Below, in pieces: positions 13,854 to 20,403 of a DNA stretch of 20,403 nucleotides. This DNA comes from WLJO01 sp046597895. Its GTDB lineage: Bacteria > Actinomycetota > Acidimicrobiia > Acidimicrobiales > Ilumatobacteraceae. The notes beneath the pieces are model-generated. The model was not told the DNA's origin and did not search any database. It saw only the letters and a program-made list of their open reading frames with translations. The position numbers were made by a program, and so were the translations under genes. The stretch's first letter is position 1. The number at the start of each line of letters is the position of its first letter. The stretch covers positions 1 through 20,403 of the forward strand of contig JBKJJS010000283.1 in assembly GCA_046597895.1 (NCBI GenBank), read 5' to 3'.

Positions 13854-16250
13854 ATGGGTGATGGACCACTTGCTGGCCTTCGTGTCGTCGACCTGACCAA
13901 CGACACGGGCCGCTTCGCCACCAAGGTGCTGGCCGAGACCGGCGCCTCCGTAGCCCGAATCGGACACGCCACGACCGGGCCCCCGATGGCCGACCCCGCT
14001 GCCGCCGAGCGGGGCGGGCTGCTCGACTGGTGGTACGACGGCGGCAAGGCCCGGTCGACCGTCGATCTGTCCACGGCCGAAGGGCAGGCCGCTTACCGTC
14101 GGCTCGCGGCGAGTGCCGACCTCATCATCGAGACCGAGCCACCAGGCCGGCTCGCCGCGCTCGGCGTAGACCACGCCGACCTCGTCGGCGTCAACCCCTC
14201 ACTCGTTCAGGTTTCGCTCACCCCGTTCGGGCGCACTGGCCCGCGGGCCCACTGGCAGACGAGCGATCTCGTCGCTGGCGCCCTTGGTGGTGTGCTCAGT
14301 GTGAGCGGCACCGCGGACAAGGCCGTCGGCGCGTGGGGCCGACAGAACCTCCACTTCGGGTCGCTCATGGCAGCCATCTGCGGGCTGGCCGGCGTGCGTT
14401 CGGCGCGGGAGACCGGGCACGGTCAACACGTCGACCTGTCGCTCCACGAGGTAGTGACGTCGTCGCTGGAGCAGATGTTCTTCCAGTACTGGTTCGACGA
14501 TGTACTCGGGCCGATGTTCGGCCTCCCGAAGCGGGCGCTCCGGCAGGGTTCGCTGCACTGGCTCGGCGCCTACGTGGTCACCCCGGCCAAGACCGGTGCG
14601 TGCATGGTGTGCCCCACACCGTCGCCGACCCCTCTGTTCGAGTGGATGGCTGAGGAGGGCGACGCCGAGGGTGCGGCGCTCAGCACGATCACCCTGGAAG
14701 AGGCGCTCGCGCAGATGCCGAGGGTGATGGCGGCCATCAAGCGCTTCGCCAAGACCAAGGACTCGGGTGAACTCTTTCAGGAGGCACAACGGCGGCACGT
14801 GAGCTTCGGCGAGGTGCAGACGGTCGCCCAGGTGGCCGTGAACCCGCAGTACGAGTTCCGCGGCACGTTCCGACCAGTCGACGGATTCGCCGGTGTCCGG
14901 ATGCCGGGTCCGTACGCCCAGTTCCACGACACGCCCGCCCGCCCGGCGCAGGCACCCGCGGCCGGTACGACTCCGATCGACGAGATCGTCGCCCGCTGGG
15001 GCGAAGCCTCCGCGACCACGCACGGCGCTCCATCCGGCCGCCACGGTCCCTCGACCTCGGCGGGCAAGCCGCTCGACGGCCTCCGCGTCATCGACTTCAC
15101 CTGGGTGTTGGCGGGGCCGTACTGCTGCCGCATCCTTGGAGACCTCGGCGCCGACATCCTGAAGTTCCAGACACAAGAGCGGGCCACGCTCGTGAACTCG
15201 CCGGACTTCCCGTATTTCTACGTGTGGAACCGATCGAAGCGCTCGGCCACCATCAACATGAAGCACGAGCAGGCCATCGCTGTCCTGCGACGGGTCATCG
15301 AGCAAGCCGACGTACTCATCGAGAACTTCTCGGCCGGGGTGCTCGACCGCTGGGGCATCGGATACGAGACCGTGAAAGCCTGGAACCCCGACCTCGTCTA
15401 CGTGACGATGAGCGGATGCGGCCATGAGGGCCCATGGTCGAAAATGATCACGTACGCCCCCACCATCCATGCACTGTGCGGGTTGACCCACCTCTCCAAC
15501 CCGGCCGATCGGCGCGACATCGGCGCCGGGTTCTCGCTCAACGACCACGCCGCCGGGTTGTCGGCCGCAGTGGCCGTCCTGTCGGCTATCGAGGCGCGAC
15601 GCCGAACTGGCGAGGGCCAACACGTCGACATCGCCCAGATCGAGACCGGCACCTACATGGTCGGCGCCGCGCTGACCGACTACCTCAGCAACGGGCGAGA
15701 AGCGATGCCGAACGGCAACGTCGACCCGTTCGGTCACGCGGTGCCGAACGAGGTCTACCGATCGGGCGATCAGCGTGAGGTCGCCATCACGTGCCGGGAC
15801 GACGACGACTGGCGCCGCTTGTGCGAGGTGCTCGGCCCGTGGATCTCCCACCTCGCCGATGACCCGCAGTGCGCCACTGCGGCGGGGCGCAGAGAGCGAC
15901 GGGTCGACATCGACATGGCCATACGGGACTGGGTCACGTCACGACCGGCCGCGGTCGCGGCGGAACTGCTCCAGGCACGCGGCGTGCCGGCGGGCCTCGT
16001 GCAGAACGGCGACGATCTCACGGCCGATCCACAGTTGGCGGCCCGGGGCTTCTGGGGCGCTTTCGATCACCAGGTGTTCGGGCTGCGCCCGTTCGACCAC
16101 TTCCCGGCGATCTGGAGCGGCACGGATCTCGAGCCGTACCTCCCGTCACCCGGCTATCTGGGCGAGCACAACTTCGAGGTGTTTGCGGAACTCGCCGGGA
16201 TGACCGAGGAGGACATCGCCATCGGCATGGGCGACGGCCTCTTCGGCTGA
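13854..16250 (+). CDS. Two-domain CaiB/BaiF (class III) CoA-transferase
   Basis: 798 residues, twice the usual 400. Each half is one CaiB/BaiF domain. The first starts GPLAGLRVVDLTNDTGRFA and has GHGQHVDLSLHE near residue 199. A 30-residue Pro/Ala/Thr linker follows, then the second starts PLDGLRVIDFTWVLAGPYC with GEGQHVDIAQIE near residue 597. Class III enzymes move CoA between carboxylic acids through a catalytic aspartate. At the position I align with it, both halves carry Glu (199 and 597). The second half keeps more of the family's conserved blocks (NRSKRSATINM, TMSGCGHEGP). The normal homodimer of interlocked rings could be replaced here by the fusion. The flavoprotein gene begins 14 nt downstream, suggesting that both act on the same acyl-CoA. 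Confidence 0.92.
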   Translation: MGDGPLAGLRVVDLTNDTGRFATKVLAETGASVARIGHATTGPPMADPAAAERGGLLDWWYDGGKARSTVDLSTAEGQAAYRRLAASADLIIETEPPGRLAALGVDHADLVGVNPSLVQVSLTPFGRTGPRAHWQTSDLVAGALGGVLSVSGTADKAVGAWGRQNLHFGSLMAAICGLAGVRSARETGHGQHVDLSLHEVVTSSLEQMFFQYWFDDVLGPMFGLPKRALRQGSLHWLGAYVVTPAKTGACMVCPTPSPTPLFEWMAEEGDAEGAALSTITLEEALAQMPRVMAAIKRFAKTKDSGELFQEAQRRHVSFGEVQTVAQVAVNPQYEFRGTFRPVDGFAGVRMPGPYAQFHDTPARPAQAPAAGTTPIDEIVARWGEASATTHGAPSGRHGPSTSAGKPLDGLRVIDFTWVLAGPYCCRILGDLGADILKFQTQERATLVNSPDFPYFYVWNRSKRSATINMKHEQAIAVLRRVIEQADVLIENFSAGVLDRWGIGYETVKAWNPDLVYVTMSGCGHEGPWSKMITYAPTIHALCGLTHLSNPADRRDIGAGFSLNDHAAGLSAAVAVLSAIEARRRTGEGQHVDIAQIETGTYMVGAALTDYLSNGREAMPNGNVDPFGHAVPNEVYRSGDQREVAITCRDDDDWRRLCEVLGPWISHLADDPQCATAAGRRERRVDIDMAIRDWVTSRPAAVAAELLQARGVPAGLVQNGDDLTADPQLAARGFWGAFDHQVFGLRPFDHFPAIWSGTDLEPYLPSPGYLGEHNFEVFAELAGMTEEDIAIGMGDGLFG

Positions 16251-16252
16251 CG

Positions 16253-16258
16253 TACCGT
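16253..16258 (+). promoter_or_regulatory. -10 hexamer TACCGT before the flavoprotein gene
   Basis: TACCGT directly follows the CoA-transferase stop codon and ends 6 nt before GTG 16265, with no ribosome site between. It predicts a leaderless internal promoter in addition to read-through from upstream. Confidence 0.5.
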
Positions 16259-16264
16259 CGCAGC

Positions 16265-18241
16265 GTGACCACCGCTTCGCCCCCCGCTTCGTACCCCTCG
16301 TCGTTTCGGCCGATCCAGGTCGGCACCATGTCCCTCGACCACCGGCTCGTCATCCCTCCCCACGGTGCGGTCGGCACGGCCCTGGGCTCTGACCGCGAGT
16401 TCGAGGCGTACTGCGCCTACTGGGTCGAGCGGATCAAGGGCGGCGTCCAGTGGGTCGGCGGCGGGCCGACGTTCGTGGCCAACCCCATCGTGCCGGGCTT
16501 CGAGCCGACCGGGGTGGGCGCCCACGCGACCGGCCTGTTCCGGCACCGCCTCTTCGTCCCGCGGACCGGCGAACTCATGGACCGCATCCACGCGGCAGGC
16601 GGGTTCGGCAGCATCCAGTTCGTCCAACAAGGCGCCATGCCGTCGGCCCCCTCACCGACGCTGTCCGGATACTCGGACCACAAGATTCCCCACCCGCTCA
16701 ACCTCGACGAGGTGAGGTGGCTGGTGAAGGAGTACGGGGAGAGTGGTGCCATTGCGGCCGAGACCGGCGCCGACGCCATCGAGCTTCACGCCAACCACGA
16801 CGACGTGCTGCAGTGGTTCCTCTCGCCGCTGACGAACCGCCGGACGGACGGCTACGGCGGATCCTTCGAGAACCGGCGCCGCTACCTGCGGGAGTGCGTC
16901 GAGTCCATCCGCGACCACGTGAAGCGACCGATCACCCTGGGTCTGCGCCTCTGCCTCGACGAGTTGATCGATGGTGGGTACACCATCGACGAGTGCCAAC
17001 AACTCGTGGCGGCCTTCACCGCTGACGGCACGGTCGACTACTTCAGCCTTGACATCGGCGGCAACTGGGCGGCGGTCAGCTACATCCCGGCGGGCGCATA
17101 CGCCGAGGGCGAGTGGGCACCCCTGTGCGGCCTGGTGAAGGAGGCGACGGACCTTCCGGTCGTGTACGTCGGCCGGGTCGCCCACCCGGACACGGCAGAG
17201 CGCATCATCGCCGACGGCCACGCCGATCTGGTCGGATTCGTGCGGGCGACCATGGCTGATCCAGAGTTCGTGGCGAAGGCGGTGTCGGGGCGAGCGGTCG
17301 ACATCCGGCCATGCATCGGGCTGATGGAGTGCATCGACCGACGCGTCGTGGAGGGGTTGCCGTTCGCCTGCGGCGTCAACCCTCGAGCAGGCCGCGAGTC
17401 GGAGCTCACGCGGATGGCGGCCACCCCGCGGTCCGTGCTCGTGATCGGCGGCGGGCCCGCTGGATCCGAGTTGGCCGCCCTCGCCGCCGAACGAGGCCAC
17501 CACGTTCGGCTGTGGGAACGCGACGCGACCCTCGGCGGGCAGTTGTCCGTCGCCGCGCTCGCCCGGATGAACGCTCGGTACACCGATTGGATCCGCTGGC
17601 AGGAAGTCCGCCTCGCCCGCGCGGGGGTCGACGTGCAGCTCGGCCACGAGGCCACCACGGCCGAGATCATGGCGGCGGGAGCCGACATCATCGCCATCGC
17701 CACCGGGGCCACGCCGAGGCCGGTCGAGGTACCGGGCGCCGATCTGCCCTTCGTCGTGACAGCCGCGCAGGCGCTCATGGGCGCCGCAACGCTCGGGAAG
17801 CGGATCGTGCTGATCTCCGAGGACGATCGCGGCGCTCCCCTCGTGGTCGCCGAGCACCTCGCCGGTCTCGGGCACGACGTCACCGTGGTCTACCGGACTA
17901 CTGCGCCCTCGCCGCTGGTCGGCAAGTACACCATCGGGGCGATCCTCGGCCGCCTCGACGCCAACGGCGCCACACTGCTGCCGGTGACCCGGCTCGTCGG
18001 CGTGGAGCCCGGTCGGGTCCATCTCGCCAACGTCTACAGCAACCGCCGTTTCACGCTCGACGGTGTCGACACCGTGGTCCTGGCGTGTGGCGCCATCCCC
18101 CACGACTCCTTGTTCCACGAGGTGCGAGCGGTCCACCCCGGCGCCCACCCGGCGGTCCACCTCCTTGGCGACGCCTTCGCCCCTCGCCGGATGGTGTCAG
18201 CCACCCGCCAGGCCTGGGAACTCGCTCAGCTGCTCGACTGA
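16265..18241 (+). CDS. Old-yellow-enzyme/FAD fusion oxidoreductase (TMADH / 2,4-dienoyl-CoA reductase-like)
   Basis: 658 residues. Residues 15-345 form an FMN-binding TIM barrel with FLSPLTNRRTDGYGGSFENR and VYVGRVAHPDTAERII. Residues 388-658 form the pyridine-nucleotide/FAD domain opening with VLVIGGGPAGSELAAL and containing IIAIATGATPRP. Between them the 4Fe-4S region reads PCIGLMECIDRR and FACGVNPRAG. It keeps Cys350, Cys356 and Cys369 at trimethylamine-dehydrogenase spacing but has Leu353 for the second cysteine. In the barrel the usual HGAHGY motif reads HANHDD, so the Tyr after the second His is Asp. Relatives reduce enoyl-CoA double bonds or demethylate amines. The altered cluster and active site mean that activity cannot be assumed. 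GTG 16265 is chosen for its leaderless promoter. Confidence 0.9.
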   Translation: MTTASPPASYPSSFRPIQVGTMSLDHRLVIPPHGAVGTALGSDREFEAYCAYWVERIKGGVQWVGGGPTFVANPIVPGFEPTGVGAHATGLFRHRLFVPRTGELMDRIHAAGGFGSIQFVQQGAMPSAPSPTLSGYSDHKIPHPLNLDEVRWLVKEYGESGAIAAETGADAIELHANHDDVLQWFLSPLTNRRTDGYGGSFENRRRYLRECVESIRDHVKRPITLGLRLCLDELIDGGYTIDECQQLVAAFTADGTVDYFSLDIGGNWAAVSYIPAGAYAEGEWAPLCGLVKEATDLPVVYVGRVAHPDTAERIIADGHADLVGFVRATMADPEFVAKAVSGRAVDIRPCIGLMECIDRRVVEGLPFACGVNPRAGRESELTRMAATPRSVLVIGGGPAGSELAALAAERGHHVRLWERDATLGGQLSVAALARMNARYTDWIRWQEVRLARAGVDVQLGHEATTAEIMAAGADIIAIATGATPRPVEVPGADLPFVVTAAQALMGAATLGKRIVLISEDDRGAPLVVAEHLAGLGHDVTVVYRTTAPSPLVGKYTIGAILGRLDANGATLLPVTRLVGVEPGRVHLANVYSNRRFTLDGVDTVVLACGAIPHDSLFHEVRAVHPGAHPAVHLLGDAFAPRRMVSATRQAWELAQLLD

Positions 18242-18921
18242 CCCGACTCGACCCCGACATCGACGACCGCGACGGGGATGGAGATGAACGTCGCCGTGGC
18301 CGTGGCAACCCGGAGTTCGCCGTCCCACATCTCGGCCGTGATATGGATCTTGCGCCCCGAGCGGTTGGCCAGTCGGGTGCGTACGACGAGCTCCCGGTGC
18401 AGCGGCACTCCACTCTCGTACCGAACGGACAACGTCCCTGTGAACGCCGGTACTTCGATGAGCTGGATCACGAAACCCATCACGTCGTCGAAAATTGCGG
18501 CGACGATGCCCCCGTGGCTACGCCCTGGTGCCCCTTCGTGCGCCGACCGCAACGTCACCCGGGCGACGGCCTCCTCCCCCTCCCGATAGCTCGTGATGTC
18601 GAGCCCCCACGGGCTGGCGGCCCCGGACACCGGCCGGTCCTCGAACGTCGTGATGGCCTCACCGTCGGCCGGCGCCTCCATCCACGTGGCGAACGACTCG
18701 ACCGGGCGGCTCCGGGGCCCACCCTCGATCAATTGCGCCGAGAACCGGTCGAGCGTGGCGGCCAGTTCGTCGATGAGTTCGATGGGCGCCTGATGACCGA
18801 CCATGGCGTGCCCGACGTCGCGGATGGCCCGCCCGACCCGGTTGCGGGCGGCGAGGTCAGCGGCCAGGTCGGCAGCCAGGTCCTCGAGGGGGGATGCGGG
18901 ATCAGGATCCGCTGGCGTCAC
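18226..18921 (-). CDS. Hot-dog-fold thioesterase (PaaI-like)
   Basis: 231 residues from GTG 18921. The C-terminal 140 residues are a hot-dog domain: HEGAPGRSHGGIVAAIFDDV carries the HGG motif and the Asp of the catalytic helix, followed by GTLSVRYESGVPLHREL and the terminal strand VATATATFISIPV. The N-terminal 80 residues form a helical extension with the repeat LAADLAADLAARNRV. Such proteins hydrolyse acyl-CoA thioesters in the cytoplasm, often with aromatic or medium-chain acyl groups. GTG 18921 is preceded 8 nt upstream by TACGGT. The 3' end overlaps the flavoprotein gene by 16 nt on the opposite strand. It diverges from the SnoaL-like gene with only 45 nt between starts. Confidence 0.88.
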   Translation of the reverse strand: MTPADPDPASPLEDLAADLAADLAARNRVGRAIRDVGHAMVGHQAPIELIDELAATLDRFSAQLIEGGPRSRPVESFATWMEAPADGEAITTFEDRPVSGAASPWGLDITSYREGEEAVARVTLRSAHEGAPGRSHGGIVAAIFDDVMGFVIQLIEVPAFTGTLSVRYESGVPLHRELVVRTRLANRSGRKIHITAEMWDGELRVATATATFISIPVAVVDVGVESGQSSS

Positions 18922-18929
18922 GATCCGGC

Positions 18930-18935
18930 ACCGTA
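18930..18935 (-). promoter_or_regulatory. -10 hexamer TACGGT of the thioesterase promoter
   Basis: On the minus strand TACGGT ends 8 nt before GTG 18921. It faces the TACCTT box of the divergent gene within the same 45-nt gap. Confidence 0.4.
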
Positions 18936-18954
18936 CTGCGGACACGTACTGGGT

Positions 18955-18960
18955 TACCTT
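18955..18960 (+). promoter_or_regulatory. -10 hexamer TACCTT of the SnoaL-like gene promoter
   Basis: TACCTT ends 6 nt before ATG 18967 with no ribosome site, the leaderless layout seen repeatedly here. Confidence 0.5.
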
Positions 18961-18966
18961 GCCACG

Positions 18967-19476
18967 ATGAACGACGACGTCGAAGTGTTGCTCGCCGAGC
19001 GGGCCATTGAACGGGTGCTGCGTACGTACGCCCGCGGCATCGACCGGCTCGACCTCGAGTTGGTACGGATGTGCTACTGGCCTGACGGCACCGACGACCA
19101 CGGAGGGTATGCGGGCGATGTCGACGGGTTCATCGAGTTCGTCGGCCGCGCCCTCGCCAACTTCGAGCGGACGAACCACTTTCTCGGCAACATCCTGATC
19201 GATGTCGATCTCGTCACCGGCGTGGCGCGGGCCGAGACCTATTGCGTGGCGTACCACCGTTACTGTGACGCCGAGGATCGGGAGACGGACATGACTGCTG
19301 GTCTGCGGTACGTCGACCGGTTCGAGTGGCGCAAGGGTGAGTGGCGCATCGCACGGCGGGTGTGCGCGTACGACTGGCGGCGTGTCGACCTCGTGGACGG
19401 TGAGGGTGGATTCGGCGACCGCTACGTCCGGGGCCTCCCGGCACCCGACGACATCGTGTTCCACATCCTCGACTGA
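18967..19476 (+). CDS. SnoaL-like / nuclear transport factor 2-fold protein
   Basis: 169 residues. The opening helices (VEVLLAERAIERVLRTYARG) and the phrase IDRLDLELVRMCYWPDGTDD are typical of the SnoaL_4 group, as are ANFERTNHFLGN with its buried His and the strand YVDRFEWRKGEWRIARRVCA. The cone-shaped fold serves as polyketide cyclase, dehydratase or isomerase, and includes the small subunits of aromatic dioxygenases. Tyr/Asp/His residues that could be catalytic in dehydratases of this fold are present (RTYARGID, CYWPD, TNHFLGN). The substrate is unknown. It stands next to the thioesterase in a divergent pair and 4 nt from the converging soxR gene. Confidence 0.87.
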   Translation: MNDDVEVLLAERAIERVLRTYARGIDRLDLELVRMCYWPDGTDDHGGYAGDVDGFIEFVGRALANFERTNHFLGNILIDVDLVTGVARAETYCVAYHRYCDAEDRETDMTAGLRYVDRFEWRKGEWRIARRVCAYDWRRVDLVDGEGGFGDRYVRGLPAPDDIVFHILD

Positions 19477-19480
19477 CGAC

Positions 19481-19942
19481 CTACGGAGCGGGTTCGTACG
19501 GGCGGTCGCCGACGAGGTAGCGAGCGCCGGGACCGAGTTCGGCCGCCCGATCCTGCGGGTTGTAGAGCCCACACGCCTTCAGCGACAGGCAGCCGCACCC
19601 GATGCAGTCGGTGAGTTGATCCCGCAACCGGATCAGCGCTTCGATCCGATCGTCGAGCAGTGGCCGCCAGCGACGCGAGATGCGCTCCCAGTCCGCTTTG
19701 TTGGGAGTCCGACCGCTCGGCAACGAGTCGAGCGACGCCCTGATCTCCTCCAACTCCAGCCCGACGGTTTGCGCCACCTTGATGAACGCCACCCGCCGCA
19801 ACACTTCGCGTGGAAACTGCCGCTGCCCGCCCGGCGAGCGAGCGGCGGTGATGAGACCGACCGACTCGTAGAACCGCAAGGCCGAGGTGGCCACGCCCGT
19901 GCGCGTGGCCACCTCGCCAATGGTGAGCACGTCGTCCAACAC
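19481..19942 (-). CDS. soxR: SoxR-type redox-sensing MerR-family regulator
   Basis: 153 residues. The N-terminal winged helix-turn-helix reads LTIGEVATRTGVATSALRFYE, then GLITAARSPGGQRQFPREVL. A dimerisation helix spans residues about 80-112. The C-terminal cluster CIGCGCLSLKAC places Cys113, Cys116, Cys118 and Cys124 in the CxxCxCx5C pattern that holds the [2Fe-2S] cluster of SoxR, ending in LYNPQD as in the family. It should sense redox-active compounds by oxidation of the cluster and switch on its target promoter. The start is GTG 19942, with GGAGAA just upstream; TTG 19939 is an alternative. The divergent target promoter at 19959-19989 is typical MerR type, so the neighbouring gene at 19997 is probably its direct target. 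Confidence 0.94.
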   Translation of the reverse strand: MLDDVLTIGEVATRTGVATSALRFYESVGLITAARSPGGQRQFPREVLRRVAFIKVAQTVGLELEEIRASLDSLPSGRTPNKADWERISRRWRPLLDDRIEALIRLRDQLTDCIGCGCLSLKACGLYNPQDRAAELGPGARYLVGDRPYEPAP

Positions 19943-19948
19943 TTCTCC

Positions 19949-19954
19949 ACTGTA
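19949..19954 (-). promoter_or_regulatory. -10 hexamer TACAGT of soxR
   Basis: On the minus strand TACAGT ends 6 nt before GTG 19942. It lies just outside the operator dyad, so a bound regulator could also affect its own transcription. Confidence 0.4.
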
Positions 19955-19958
19955 CCTC

Positions 19959-19989
19959 TTGACTTCAAGTTCACTTTAACTTGTATCTT
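19959..19989 (+). promoter_or_regulatory. MerR/SoxR-type promoter and operator with 19-bp spacer
   Basis: The -35 TTGACT (19959-19964) and -10 TATCTT (19984-19989) are separated by exactly 19 bp, the over-long spacer that MerR-family activators correct by DNA distortion. Inside lies the dyad CAAGTT (19966-19971), 6 nt, AACTTG (19978-19983). CAAGTT and AACTTG are the half-sites of the known E. coli SoxR box, where they are adjacent. The -10 ends 7 nt before GTG 19997. Confidence 0.8.
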
Positions 19990-19996
19990 GCTCACT

Positions 19997-20403
19997 GTGC
20001 CGAGCTTGACCACCGCCGCTACCTCCGACGCCGACCTCATCCACCAGGTGAGCGAGAGCGTGGGCCGTCCGCGCCGCCGCCCAGCCGACTCCTTCGTCCT
20101 CCACGCCCCGCTGGAACTGGCGGCACGGGCTGCTCTGCTGGCGTACTGCGACCCTCGATACCGCGATGTCGCCCGGGAGCGAATTGCCGAGATCGGCGCG
20201 CGCTACGACGCGTTCGACGAGCCGATCGGCGAACCGCCCAACGGTCATTTCGATTCGCCGATCGCGGCAGCAGCGTCACTGCGACAAGGAATCACCGGTG
20301 GTGATCTCGAGCGTGTCGACGGAGCAGCGGCGTGGCTCGGACGTCGTGTCCTCAATACGGACCTGCCGGCGCTCGTCGCCGACGCCATCGTGCCCTCGCT
20401 GTC
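19997..20403 (+). CDS. Unknown protein divergent from soxR, N-terminal part (runs off right edge)
   Basis: GTG 19997 opens a frame that stays open for 135 codons to the window end. The translation starts VPSLTTAATSDADLIHQVSE and includes PADSFVLHAPLELAARAALL and YDAFDEPIGEPPNG, then DGAAAWLGRRVLNTDLPALV. Composition and third-position GC are those of a real gene. The start is fixed by the -10 hexamer 7 nt upstream, giving a leaderless transcript. I do not recognise the family: it looks soluble, helical, and has no signal peptide. Its position behind a SoxR-type promoter suggests a role in handling redox-active or electrophilic compounds. No function is assigned. Confidence 0.75.
   Translation, partial: MPSLTTAATSDADLIHQVSESVGRPRRRPADSFVLHAPLELAARAALLAYCDPRYRDVARERIAEIGARYDAFDEPIGEPPNGHFDSPIAAAASLRQGITGGDLERVDGAAAWLGRRVLNTDLPALVADAIVPSL

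Noticed and set aside
13782..14174. Upstream extension of the methyltransferase frame to 14174
   Set aside because: It would run antisense through the start of the CoA-transferase gene, and the extra residues look non-coding.
14199..15851. 550-codon minus-strand frame
   Set aside because: Shadow of the CoA-transferase gene; low-complexity translation.
16652..18160. 502-codon minus-strand frame
   Set aside because: Shadow of the flavoprotein gene, typical of high-GC codon bias.
18860..18890. Near-repeated GCGGCCAGGTC units
   Set aside because: They encode the helical repeat LAADLAADLAA within the thioesterase N-terminus, so protein coding explains them.
1..20403. CRISPR arrays, tRNA or rRNA genes, insertion sequences, phage attachment sites
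   Set aside because: I looked for regular repeats, tRNA-like cloverleafs, transposase or integrase motifs and found none.

Overview
High-GC DNA (roughly two-thirds G+C by eye) with gene families typical of Actinobacteria. These include a class III cyclase fused to an ATPase, a two-domain CaiB/BaiF CoA-transferase, an FMN/FAD ene-reductase-type oxidoreductase, an F420-type luciferase-like remnant and SoxR. Many starts look leaderless, with a TANNNT hexamer 6-8 nt before ATG or GTG, which is also an actinobacterial habit. An Acidimicrobiia-like host would fit, but I cannot prove that from sequence alone.

Layout. 1-780 (-): N-terminal part of a nucleotidyl cyclase/ATPase regulator that runs off the left edge. 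955-2088 (+): zinc alcohol dehydrogenase. 2089-2566: gene-free decayed DNA holding a degenerate copy of the start and promoter of the quinone-oxidoreductase-like gene found 1 kb further on. 2579-3217 (+): VapB/VapC-type toxin-antitoxin pair. 3315-4325 (+): MDR-type NADP oxidoreductase. 4359-5191 (+): amidohydrolase pseudogene broken by an 11-bp tandem duplication. 5149-6237 (-): four-helix membrane protein built from an internal duplication. 6352-6897 (+): VOC-fold protein. 9640-6916 (-): TPR regulator-like protein followed by a flavodiiron-type beta-lactamase-fold protein. 9637-9862: unusual structured leader with two hairpins, a G-quadruplex-type tract and a 24-codon overlapping ORF. 9863-10335 (-): luciferase-like pseudogene. 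10378-11286 (+): SDR.

11293-13781 (-): methyltransferase coupled by an ATGA overlap to an ATZ/TRZ-type amidohydrolase. 13854-18241 (+): 798-residue double CaiB/BaiF protein followed by a TMADH/2,4-dienoyl-CoA-reductase-like flavoprotein. 18226-18921 (-): hot-dog thioesterase. 18967-19476 (+): SnoaL-like protein. 19481-19942 (-): SoxR. It diverges from a partial unknown gene (19997 to the edge) across a textbook MerR-family promoter with a 19-bp spacer.

How the parts may work together (inference): the right half reads as a catabolic or detoxification island. The CoA-transferase would load an acid onto CoA, the ene-reductase-like flavoprotein would reduce or oxidise it, and the thioesterase, SDR and SnoaL proteins would act on related intermediates. 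The substrate cannot be told from sequence. Three decayed genes (MDR duplicate, amidohydrolase, luciferase-like) show active gene loss here. The most striking unexplained structure is the composite leader at 9637-9862.
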